A DNA stretch of 42,465 nt from Candidatus Cloacimonadota bacterium (GTDB lineage Bacteria; Cloacimonadota; Cloacimonadia; JGIOTU-2), in assembly GCA_030613025.1 (NCBI GenBank), contig JAUWMT010000022.1, forward strand, positions 1-42,465. Direction: 5' to 3'. Positions within the stretch are counted from its first letter, which is position 1. Every line of letters starts with the position of its first letter. Below are positions 8,417-16,702 of this stretch, in pieces. The position numbers and the translations under genes are program-made. The notes under the pieces are model-generated. The model ran no database searches and was not told the origin of the DNA. It saw nothing but the letters and a program-made list of their open reading frames with translations.

Positions 8417-9636
8417 GAATTTACAAAAAAGGTTTGATAAAAAACTGATTGAATAAAGAATGGATTAGAAAAGAGTATAGATTTTTTCTTTATTAATTTT
8501 TTTAGAAATTGCTTTTCAGGAATATCGTAATCCGGCAGATCATTTGTTGCACGCCTGTTATCATAAAAGAGGTTATCCTTTATCTCAAAATTTTTAGGGA
8601 CCTCATGCATCGCCAGAGATGTCTGGTAACAATAGTAATCCGGTGAATCATATTTTTCATTTTGCCCTGATTTTACAATGATATTCCCAACCATGTTGCC
8701 GGATTCGGTTTCTTCATCAGATTTCGTTATAGATATTCCACATGCACCAACATTATAAATAATGTTATTACTAATATAAGCTTTGGGAGCACCCTTTCCT
8801 GCATCCCAGAAAGCAATTCCCCATGTAGCCATATCCTCAATGATATTATTCTCAACCTCAGAATCTGCATCAACAAAAATCCCGATTCCTTTCCAGTAAC
8901 GAGCAATGTAGTTATACTTTATTTTTGCATGGGCATTCCACGTCACACCGATGGCGACACCTCTTCCACCTTCAGGAACTCGTCCGGTTGATTTATCAAT
9001 CCCATCTATTCTATTCCCAATTATCTCAGCTTGAGCATCTCTGTAAAGTGCGATTCCATCCCATGAATTTCGCAAAATATCATTTCTGTTTATTGTTATG
9101 TGAGAATGTTCCCGCCCGCAAATTCCCATTACGCCGGAGATATGTTTCGAGACAAGCAGGGAATCTCCGAGATTATCTCGAATTGTATTATTTCGAATGA
9201 CTACATCACTGTTTGAGACTACGATCGCAGCGTTGGTTGCCATTTGGGCAGTGTCACGAATTGTACTTGTAATCGTAAGATTTTCAAGAACACCATTTTC
9301 CAGATCCTTGATATAAATTCCATATCCGGCATGCGTATGTATAACTGCCGATCTGTCATCAGGTCCGATTATTGAAATATTCTTTCCGGATATCGTAATC
9401 CCTTTTGTTGCAGGAACCGCTTCATTGGGATCCTGGCAATTGCCACAGGTTGAGTCGATAAAACATTCAGGGGTGAGATGATAATCGCCGGGCTCTAAGA
9501 TTACCCGCACGTTTTCTTGAGGTTTCGAAAATAATTCTTCAAGCTGCTCGCTGCTCGAAACAATGTATGTGGTTTGCTTTGCGGCACAGCTTATTAAGAG
9601 AACTAAAATGAAATGAAGTGCTATAAGCTTTCTCAT
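8413..9636 (-). CDS. Lipoprotein with right-handed parallel beta-helix repeats
   Basis: A lipobox (LLISC, Cys17) ends a short signal peptide, so the mature protein is lipid-anchored. Residues about 80-350 carry repeated beta-helix rungs with NN ladders (VIRNNTIRDN, ITINRNDILRN, ISNNIIYN), the NosD/pectate-lyase-like fold usual in carbohydrate-binding or polysaccharide-cleaving proteins. No certain catalytic residues can be assigned. The gene starts 5 bp after the stop of the GH13 gene and overlaps the methyltransferase, so all three are one operon. It may bind or cut a surface or dietary polysaccharide, but that is inference. Confidence 0.8.
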   Translation of the reverse strand: MRKLIALHFILVLLISCAAKQTTYIVSSSEQLEELFSKPQENVRVILEPGDYHLTPECFIDSTCGNCQDPNEAVPATKGITISGKNISIIGPDDRSAVIHTHAGYGIYIKDLENGVLENLTITSTIRDTAQMATNAAIVVSNSDVVIRNNTIRDNLGDSLLVSKHISGVMGICGREHSHITINRNDILRNSWDGIALYRDAQAEIIGNRIDGIDKSTGRVPEGGRGVAIGVTWNAHAKIKYNYIARYWKGIGIFVDADSEVENNIIEDMATWGIAFWDAGKGAPKAYISNNIIYNVGACGISITKSDEETESGNMVGNIIVKSGQNEKYDSPDYYCYQTSLAMHEVPKNFEIKDNLFYDNRRATNDLPDYDIPEKQFLKKLIKKKSILFSNPFFIQSVFYQTFFVNS

Positions 9637-9641
9637 AGAAT

Positions 9642-12600
9642 TTACTTCAAACCGTCTAATAAATTCTGGACTTTAAAATCTGAAAAGGCATATGCCTTTC
9701 TTATATTTTGAAAACAATTCTGAATTTTTGCGAGTAAAAGTTGCTTATCTATCTTCTGAGATGTAGTCATCAAAGCAATGGTCTGTGTAATTTCAAGAAG
9801 TATAAAAAACTCGTCAAAAGCTTCTTTCTTGAACCAGAGAGTGTTTTCAAACCAGTTGAATTCAAGAAGTTCCCTCACTTCTTCAATTTGAAAGAGTTTT
9901 TCAAGGAAAGAGTAACATGTTTCTGTTTCGAAATATTTCCACAATTTCTGCTCTGAAATAAGTATCTTTATTAATCTCGTAAGGAAATCTCCAAAATCTG
10001 ATTGAGTATAGGCATTGATCTTCTCAATAAGTTGCTCGTCGAGTTCGTAATCTTCAATGAATTTTCTGCTGGAAATTGGATAGGATTCTCTATCATATAT
10101 CAAACCTATTCGCCTGAGAATAAGCCACAGGAAAAGTGTATAGAACTGGTCATGGGTAATGGTAAATCTTTCCTCAAGAAGGGATACGGTTTTCAGAATA
10201 TCTTCCCTGTATATTTCGATCAAATCATTAACTTCAAAGGGTTTTTCATTCTTTGAGCTGATTGAACGCAAGAAAGTTGAAAGTTTTTCCAGAATTTTAT
10301 ACAGCTTTGATTTGTCATCAGACACTGAGAATATCTGCTCGTAGGTTTCTTCTGAAAAAAGTGAATCAAAGCTATCATACATTGCTTTGTGCATAATCCT
10401 TTTCCTTTCTTTTTCCATATTTTTTACTCCCCCACCTTGAAGATAGGAAGATAATTTTTTATAGGATTCGCTATTATCATCGTGAACAACCCGGAAATCC
10501 ATGAACACTGCATATTTGAAAGCACCAAGCTCCTGAAAAACTCCATATTCGTGCAACTCTTTTGCATTTCGAATATATTCACGATCCTGTATTACATCTC
10601 TGAATATTACAAAAATATTTTCCTCATTTGGAATACCAAGAATTTCTGCGATATTTTTTTTATCCCAGACTGTTTCTCCATTCTCATCTTTTTTCGCATA
10701 ATATGTCCAGCGAATCCATCCCTGAGTCCGTTCATACTTATTGTGAAAAATTACGAGCGATTTTTTTTGCTCAAAGTCATTTGAGTAAGCAAGGACATTT
10801 TCATTTGTGTTACCACTTTCATAGGTAAAATCAAAAAGATGAAAGTGCTCGACATCAGAAAATAGATGTCTTTTTCGAAGTAAGGGAAAGATCTCTTTTT
10901 TATGCCTTTCAATGAAATTTATATTCTCCTGTTCGTTCCATTTGGGTTTATGGAATTCCATGCCATATCTTTCGTAGAATCCCTGTATTTGCCCATGCGC
11001 AAACATTGGTAAGCCCGGCATTGTACTCATCAAAACGCATACGCCGAAATATTTATCATCAGAACTGAATTGAGCAATAGCTGTCTCTTCATCGGGATTA
11101 CTCATAAAATTCACAAATCGTTTTAAAATTTGAGGATCAAATTCGAGCACGTTCTTTATCGACTGCCTGTATTTGCTGTTTTCCTCTCTTTTGAGCATGT
11201 TCATAAAAGCGCTGTTGTAGACTCTGTGCATGCCAAGCGTGCGAACGAAATAGCCCTCCATCAGCCAGAATGCTTCTGCAAGAAGCAGTGTATCGGGTGC
11301 TTCCTCAGCAATTCTATCAACCACTTCTCTCCAAAATTCAACAGGCATGAATTTATTAAATTCCTGTTTTGACATACTGTATTCAACTCTGCTTGGAATA
11401 TCGCCGCCAGTGCCCGGTTCGGAAAACCAGAGACGTTGAAAATGTTTTTTGGAGAGTGTCATTGCAGCATCAAATCGAATTATTGGAAACTGCTGAGCAA
11501 TTTGTAATATTTGCTGAATAACTGCTTCACGGACTTCCGGCAAAAGGTAATTCAGTTGAGCTGTGTCATTCCAGGGAAAACTTGTGCCGTCATTTCCATG
11601 ATAAATATAGCGCTCTTTTCCATCCCGATGATCAACATATTTGAATACAACTGCCGCATCGGAATGGTCATAATAATGATCTTCAAGATAGATCTCCACA
11701 TTCGGATGGTCTGATAAATTTTCTCCCATGAAAGTATAGGATGGGAAGGGAGAATATGAACTTTGAACGAACCTGTCAGGATGCTCATAGATCCAATCCG
11801 AATCTATTGCCATATGATTGGGAACCATATCGCAGCCAAGTCTAATACCATATTTCCATGACTTTTCCGATAACCGGCAAAGGGACTCTTCTCCTCCAAG
11901 AGCGTGGGCAATCTGATAGCATTTTAAAGAATATGCAGAAGCAAGAGCATCGGAATTTCCCATAAGATGTTTTATCCGTTGGGATGCGCGGCTGCGTTCC
12001 CAAATACCGATGAGCCACAATCCCGTAAACCCGCTCTGTGCAAGAAGATGTAACTCTTCATCAGGAATTTGATCGAGTCTTGTTATTTCCTGCTTATATT
12101 TTTCACTAAGCTGATTCAACCACACAAAAATATTCTTTGCCAGAAGCACGAGTGATGGCATCCACTCTTTATCGGGAGAGAATTTTTCGGGTTCATCCCA
12201 TTCAGTACCAAACGAGTAAAGCCGGCTTTCACCCGGACCTGCTAAATTCCATTTTTCTTCCTCTTTAAGAAGATCCAATGCTTTCAGTAAAAGGGCTTTT
12301 AGATCACCAAGATATTCATTCCAGTTTTCATTGATATATTCGAGCTGCTTTTTGAGAGAGTGCGGTGTCAGGTGAATGGGTTTTTGAATAAAATCGAATA
12401 ATGATTCTTTATTGTTACCAAAATATTTACCACTCGTAAAATGTTTTTTTTCACTAGTAAAAAATTTTTCACCACTCTTAGAAACATCGAGTTCATCAAT
12501 TTCAAAAAGCTCCCTGTAATTTTCAAGAACCGGATTTTGATCAAAAAAATAGAATTTTAGCAACTCCTCAAAATTTTCTTGATCCTCATAAATTGCACCT

Positions 12601-12860
12601 TCCGGATTTTTTTTTTGATAGTGTTCGAATATATTTTGATAAATATTTCCAAGCAATATCATTCCAAATAACTCACTTGCCTTAGCGGTTTTTTCAGGAT
12701 GCCTGGTTACATTCCTTTTCAGGTTCATTTCGTACACGATTGATCTTAGAATTGAAATATCCTCCGTTGATAAACGATCAATTGCATTTACCAAGGGTAG
12801 TTCTTTCAAATAATCTTTGGCTTTTTTATTCAGGAGCAAACCTCTCATTGAATTCTCCAT
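9642..12860 (-). CDS. Large cytoplasmic GH13 (alpha-amylase family) enzyme
   Basis: The 1072-residue protein has no signal peptide. A helical N-terminal part (1-260) precedes a GH13 TIM barrel. Region I is DMVPNH (344-349), region II RFDAAM with nucleophile Asp464, region III LLAEAF with acid/base Glu529. Region IV keeps Asp590 but reads SNPD, so the usual histidine before that Asp is a proline. After the barrel and a beta domain comes about 260 residues of helical sequence (from about 812). From memory, a group of bacterial GH13 proteins shares the NPDEETA and MFAHGQIQGF signatures. Substrate is unknown; a maltodextrin or glycogen-type alpha-glucan is the general expectation. It is first gene of the operon with the beta-helix lipoprotein and methyltransferase. 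Confidence 0.85.
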   Translation of the reverse strand: MENSMRGLLLNKKAKDYLKELPLVNAIDRLSTEDISILRSIVYEMNLKRNVTRHPEKTAKASELFGMILLGNIYQNIFEHYQKKNPEGAIYEDQENFEELLKFYFFDQNPVLENYRELFEIDELDVSKSGEKFFTSEKKHFTSGKYFGNNKESLFDFIQKPIHLTPHSLKKQLEYINENWNEYLGDLKALLLKALDLLKEEEKWNLAGPGESRLYSFGTEWDEPEKFSPDKEWMPSLVLLAKNIFVWLNQLSEKYKQEITRLDQIPDEELHLLAQSGFTGLWLIGIWERSRASQRIKHLMGNSDALASAYSLKCYQIAHALGGEESLCRLSEKSWKYGIRLGCDMVPNHMAIDSDWIYEHPDRFVQSSYSPFPSYTFMGENLSDHPNVEIYLEDHYYDHSDAAVVFKYVDHRDGKERYIYHGNDGTSFPWNDTAQLNYLLPEVREAVIQQILQIAQQFPIIRFDAAMTLSKKHFQRLWFSEPGTGGDIPSRVEYSMSKQEFNKFMPVEFWREVVDRIAEEAPDTLLLAEAFWLMEGYFVRTLGMHRVYNSAFMNMLKREENSKYRQSIKNVLEFDPQILKRFVNFMSNPDEETAIAQFSSDDKYFGVCVLMSTMPGLPMFAHGQIQGFYERYGMEFHKPKWNEQENINFIERHKKEIFPLLRKRHLFSDVEHFHLFDFTYESGNTNENVLAYSNDFEQKKSLVIFHNKYERTQGWIRWTYYAKKDENGETVWDKKNIAEILGIPNEENIFVIFRDVIQDREYIRNAKELHEYGVFQELGAFKYAVFMDFRVVHDDNSESYKKLSSYLQGGGVKNMEKERKRIMHKAMYDSFDSLFSEETYEQIFSVSDDKSKLYKILEKLSTFLRSISSKNEKPFEVNDLIEIYREDILKTVSLLEERFTITHDQFYTLFLWLILRRIGLIYDRESYPISSRKFIEDYELDEQLIEKINAYTQSDFGDFLTRLIKILISEQKLWKYFETETCYSFLEKLFQIEEVRELLEFNWFENTLWFKKEAFDEFFILLEITQTIALMTTSQKIDKQLLLAKIQNCFQNIRKAYAFSDFKVQNLLDGLK

Positions 12861-13017
12861 TTCAGTCTTATGAAAAAAAGCATCACATCCTTAAAAATAT
12901 TTTTTGTAATTTTCAGGGGTGATTTCATTTTGTCAATTGTTATACTGGAATTTTTACTCATTTATCTCAAAGTTGAGAATACTTGACACCAATCACACAA
13001 TATCAGGAAAGAAATAT
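12861..13017. promoter_or_regulatory. Divergent promoter region between GH13 operon and lptD
   Basis: The 157-bp gap separates two divergently transcribed units, so it must hold promoters for both unless transcription enters from elsewhere. A TTGACA at 12983-12988 points towards lptD, but no good -10 box lies at standard spacing. AGGAAAG just before the ATG at 13018 is the likely lptD ribosome binding site. No operator-like palindrome was recognised. Confidence 0.35.
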
Positions 13018-15423
13018 ATGAAAAGATTTTATCTGCTCCTCCTGCTTTGGCTTTCCTTTATTCCAGGATTTGCTCTCGCTCAAGACAGCCCGGATACTAC
13101 CTCTGTTTCTCTTGATTCTCTTGATTATTCAGCGAGAAAGATCATATACCACGTTGATAAAAAACAGATAAAACTCATAGAAAAAGCGTTCATCAGATAT
13201 CATAATTCCTATATTAATTCCGACTCCATGCTCATTGATCTTGATAAAAAAATCGCATTTTCTCACGGAGAATCAGAGCTCTTTGATGGTAAACAAAAAA
13301 TCTTTGGTTCAACGATTTATTATAATATTGATTCTGAAGAAGGATTGCTTTTCGATGGAAGAACCAAATTTGAGGATGGTTATTATGCCGGTACGAAGTT
13401 CCGAAAAGTTGGAATAGATGTTTTAGACATCGATAATGCTAAGTTCACCACCTGTGAGGATGAATCACAGTATTTCATTTTTAGTCCGAAATTCCGAATA
13501 TTTCTTGATGAAAAAATCGTTGCCAAACCTGTCGTTCTCTACATAAACTATTTCCCTGTCCTCGTGCTTCCCTTTGCAACCTTCCCGATCAATCAGGAAA
13601 GAAGATCCGGATTCTTGCTGCCTGAACCGGGCTACAATAATACTGAAGGGAAATTCTTAAAAGATATTGCTTATTTTCTTTCGTTGGGTGATTATGCAGA
13701 CATGCTTTTTTCGATTGATCTCATGGAGCTAACGGGGATTGAATTCAGGTATCGTGCACGCTATATCAAAAGATACATTCTCGATGGCAGGATAGATTCA
13801 CGGTTTCTTTATTATCATGAGCAGCTCAATGATGATTACCGGCTGCGCTGGTCAATCAATGCTTATCACAAGCAGATATTATCTCCCTACAGCAACCTGA
13901 TGCTGAAAGCTGATTTTGTGAGCGATGCAGATATTCGTAAAACCAGTGACGACCAGGAAACCAGAATGGATCAGTCTCTTCATTCATATATTTATTATTC
14001 TTATCTTAAAAACAAGAACACTTTTAATACGACTCTTGATTATAAGAAGGATCTTGTTGATCAGAACCAGACCTATTACTCAAAAATTTATTACTCTACA
14101 AAAGGAACTGTTTTCAATTTATCAGGATATTTTGATTTTCGGGCATACATCTACCCTCAGCAAACTGATAACATGACCCTAAAACTTCCCTCTATTTCAT
14201 TTCGATTATACAGAATGAACCTGGCGAAAATTTTCAACAAACAAGCAGCAGAATCATCCATTTTAAATAAAATCTACTTTTCTTATAATAATACACTTCT
14301 GCATCACGGTGAACTAAACACCAATGATCCTACAATTGCCCAGCTTCTCTATGAAGATACTTATGATTCTCTTGGCAACTATATCTCAGAACATCGAGAA
14401 GGGGTCAAGCATTCGCTTTCGTTAAGTTATAATGATGATCTGTTCAAATATTTTAAATTTCAGCAAAAATTTAATTATAATGAGATCTGGGAAGATAAAG
14501 ATAAGAATAACAAAAAGTTTGTTCGTGGGTTCGATTACAATAGTTCAACCAGTCTTTCCACTAATATCTATGGTGTATTTAGTTTTTCTAAAGGAAGATT
14601 GAAAACACTCAGACATATTATCACCCCAAATATTTCTTACACTATGCACCCGGATTTTTCCTCGAATGACCGATTCTATAATTTCTCGTCGATATCGATC
14701 TCAAAATCAGGCAGATCTGAAAAGATCTCGCTCGGACTTACTAACAAGCTGCAGGCAAAAGTCATTGATAAAGAAGGAAAGCTCAAGGAACTCAACGATC
14801 TCTTTACATGGAAAACTTCTTTGCGCTATGATTTCCAGAAAAAACCCAAAGGATTCAGCACCTTATCCCACACAATTACCACAATGCCTTTCAACATGAC
14901 CCTTGGCACAAACACCTTAAATTTCTCTAATAGTTTCAAAGGTGTGCAGGATTTCTATACAATGAAAGTTACAAATTACTCACTTTCGGCTACATTATCT
15001 TTGAAAGGAAATTTAGATTATTTGAATTATTATCCTGTAAAATCGACTTTTAAAATGAAAGGTATTAGCACTGATGAAGAGTGTTGCAATGGTTCTCAAA
15101 AACGAGAGACCAAACCATGGGACATTACTTCGTCTTTTTCATACAGCAAAAACACACAGACAGGTTACTACAGCTCCGGATTGCACAATACGCTTCATGT
15201 CAATCTTACGAAGAACTGGAGTCTTACTTATTCGAACTATTATAATTTCAAAGAAAAGGAGCTTGTAAGCCAGAGTATTGATGTGTATCGTGACCTTCAT
15301 TGCTGGCAGCTCAAATTCGGGTGGAATAAATCCGGTGATTACTGGTCATACCAGCTGGAGATACAGGTGAAGAAACTTCCAGATCTGAAATTCCTTCAAA
15401 CAGACAGTAAATCATATTATTAG
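13018..15423 (+). CDS. lptD: LPS-assembly protein LptD (OstA) homologue
   Basis: The 801-residue protein starts at 13018, where a signal peptide (ending FALAQ) begins behind AGGAAAG; the frame stays open upstream to 12919 but without a signal. Residues 20-200 form an OstA/jelly-roll-like region (repeated beta strands such as GKQKIFGSTIYYN and GYYAGTKFRKVG). The stretch VLPFATFPINQERRSGFLLP is characteristic of LptD just before the barrel. The remainder is rich in alternating aromatic strands typical of a large beta barrel. LptD inserts lipopolysaccharide into the outer leaflet. Cysteines are few, so the disulfide pattern of the E. coli protein may not be conserved. The gene is followed 8 bp later by the PKD lipoprotein gene. 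Confidence 0.85.
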   Translation: MKRFYLLLLLWLSFIPGFALAQDSPDTTSVSLDSLDYSARKIIYHVDKKQIKLIEKAFIRYHNSYINSDSMLIDLDKKIAFSHGESELFDGKQKIFGSTIYYNIDSEEGLLFDGRTKFEDGYYAGTKFRKVGIDVLDIDNAKFTTCEDESQYFIFSPKFRIFLDEKIVAKPVVLYINYFPVLVLPFATFPINQERRSGFLLPEPGYNNTEGKFLKDIAYFLSLGDYADMLFSIDLMELTGIEFRYRARYIKRYILDGRIDSRFLYYHEQLNDDYRLRWSINAYHKQILSPYSNLMLKADFVSDADIRKTSDDQETRMDQSLHSYIYYSYLKNKNTFNTTLDYKKDLVDQNQTYYSKIYYSTKGTVFNLSGYFDFRAYIYPQQTDNMTLKLPSISFRLYRMNLAKIFNKQAAESSILNKIYFSYNNTLLHHGELNTNDPTIAQLLYEDTYDSLGNYISEHREGVKHSLSLSYNDDLFKYFKFQQKFNYNEIWEDKDKNNKKFVRGFDYNSSTSLSTNIYGVFSFSKGRLKTLRHIITPNISYTMHPDFSSNDRFYNFSSISISKSGRSEKISLGLTNKLQAKVIDKEGKLKELNDLFTWKTSLRYDFQKKPKGFSTLSHTITTMPFNMTLGTNTLNFSNSFKGVQDFYTMKVTNYSLSATLSLKGNLDYLNYYPVKSTFKMKGISTDEECCNGSQKRETKPWDITSSFSYSKNTQTGYYSSGLHNTLHVNLTKNWSLTYSNYYNFKEKELVSQSIDVYRDLHCWQLKFGWNKSGDYWSYQLEIQVKKLPDLKFLQTDSKSYY

Positions 15424-15431
15424 GATATTTT

Positions 15432-16547
15432 ATGAAAAACATTATTCTTATTGGAATCACTTTATTTCTTTATTCCTGCGGAACAAGTATCAGCAAAAAC
15501 AATGATGAAAATTTTCTTAAAGCAAATTTCACTTCATCTCTTCAAACAGGCATAATTCCTTTTGAAGTTACATTCGGGGATTGTTCTACTTCAGGTAATA
15601 TCCCAATAACTAGCTGGGAATGGGATTTTGGGGATGGTTCCTCCTCGACAGAACAGGATCCAATCCATATATATGAGGAACAGGGAAATTTTACTGTTTC
15701 TTTAACAGTATCAGATAGTTTGCGTAGTGATACAAAAACCAGATCAAACTATATCACTGCCCTGATCTTGGATTCTACATATATTGGAACAGAGCAGACT
15801 CTGGATATTCTTACCTGGAATCTAAAAGAATTTCCTCTTTCCGGAAATCTTACAATAGAAATAGTTGAAAGTATAATCGAAGAACTCAATCTTGACTTTA
15901 TCGCATTGCAGGAAATGTGGAGCGGAACGGCTTTTAGTGATCTGAAAAATTCTTTGGCGGGTTGGGAAGGTTTTCGTTCAACAAGTGCAGCTTATGATAT
16001 TAATATTGCTGTTTTATACAAAACCTCTACAATTCAGATTAATAATATTCATGAAATATATGTGGATAATTCATGGGCATTTCCCCGAAGCCCTATTGTT
16101 GCTGATATTACTTTTAAGGAAAATGATTATACGATCATCAATAATCACCTGAAAGCTGGGGTGGATCAAGAGGATGAAGCTCGCCGCTTGGAAGCCAGCA
16201 TTAAATTGAAAGAATATATTGATAATAATCTCGCATACGAAAATGTCATTCTTCTCGGTGATTTGAATGATGAAATTACTGATCCGGAAAACGAAAACGT
16301 TTTTTGGTGTTTTATTGAAGACCCGGATGAATATCAATTTGCGGATATGGGGATTGCAGAAGGAAGTTCATATTATTGGTCATATCCTTCTTGGCCCAGC
16401 CATATCGACCATATATTAATCACAAACGAATTATACGATGAATGGGAAAACAGTAATATTTTAACATTGAGAATAGATAATTACTACCAAGACTATGCAA
16501 CTACTATTTCAGACCATCGTCCTGTTTTAATAAAACTGAAAATATAA
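15432..16547 (+). CDS. Lipoprotein with PKD domain and endonuclease/exonuclease/phosphatase domain
   Basis: The 371-residue protein has a lipobox (FLYSC, Cys16). Residues about 30-110 form a PKD domain with the hallmark WDFGDGS (64-70). Residues about 122-371 carry the EEP metal-dependent phosphohydrolase fold. Visible motifs are LTWNLKEFP, LQEMW with catalytic-type Glu161, NNHLKAG, LLGDLND, HIDHILI and SDHRPV. The set looks complete, so an active surface nuclease or phosphodiesterase is likely, with the PKD domain as spacer or adhesion module. Which substrate it cuts (DNA, RNA, phospholipid, phosphoinositide-like) cannot be told. It lies 8 bp after lptD and is probably cotranscribed. Confidence 0.82.
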   Translation: MKNIILIGITLFLYSCGTSISKNNDENFLKANFTSSLQTGIIPFEVTFGDCSTSGNIPITSWEWDFGDGSSSTEQDPIHIYEEQGNFTVSLTVSDSLRSDTKTRSNYITALILDSTYIGTEQTLDILTWNLKEFPLSGNLTIEIVESIIEELNLDFIALQEMWSGTAFSDLKNSLAGWEGFRSTSAAYDINIAVLYKTSTIQINNIHEIYVDNSWAFPRSPIVADITFKENDYTIINNHLKAGVDQEDEARRLEASIKLKEYIDNNLAYENVILLGDLNDEITDPENENVFWCFIEDPDEYQFADMGIAEGSSYYWSYPSWPSHIDHILITNELYDEWENSNILTLRIDNYYQDYATTISDHRPVLIKLKI

Positions 16548-16568
16548 TCGTAAACTGTTCCTCCGAAA

Positions 16569-16599
16569 CGGTAAAGCATTCCATCGAATGCAGCTACCG
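16569..16599. repeat. Two-tier hairpin repeat between convergent genes
   Basis: GCATTC (16576-16581) pairs with GAATGC (16586-16591) around loop CATC, and CGGTA (16569-16573) pairs with TACCG (16595-16599) outside it. There is no T-tract after it on either strand, so it is not a simple terminator. The left flank GAAACGGTAAAGC resembles GAAACGGTTAATGC at the 4391-4454 repeat. Confidence 0.55.
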
Positions 16600-16642
16600 A
16601 AAATATCATCACATCCCTGTTGCGATTCAATTAGAATTTTCA

Positions 16643-16680
16643 AAATAAAAAAAACGGGAAGAACGCAATGGTTCTTCCCA
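16643..16680 (-). terminator. Intrinsic terminator of the cmk-plsC-ispH-rpsA operon
   Basis: Read on the minus strand, GGGAAGAAC (16680-16672) pairs perfectly with GTTCTTCCC (16665-16657) around a 6-base loop and is followed by GTTTTTTTTATTTT. It lies 22 bp after the rpsA stop, exactly where a terminator is expected. Confidence 0.85.
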
Positions 16681-16702
16681 CAAATATATAGACGATTTTA
16701 TA

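Noticed and set aside
12919-13017. Longer N-terminus for lptD
   Set aside because: The added residues do not form a signal peptide, while a good signal and AGGAAAG lie at 13018.
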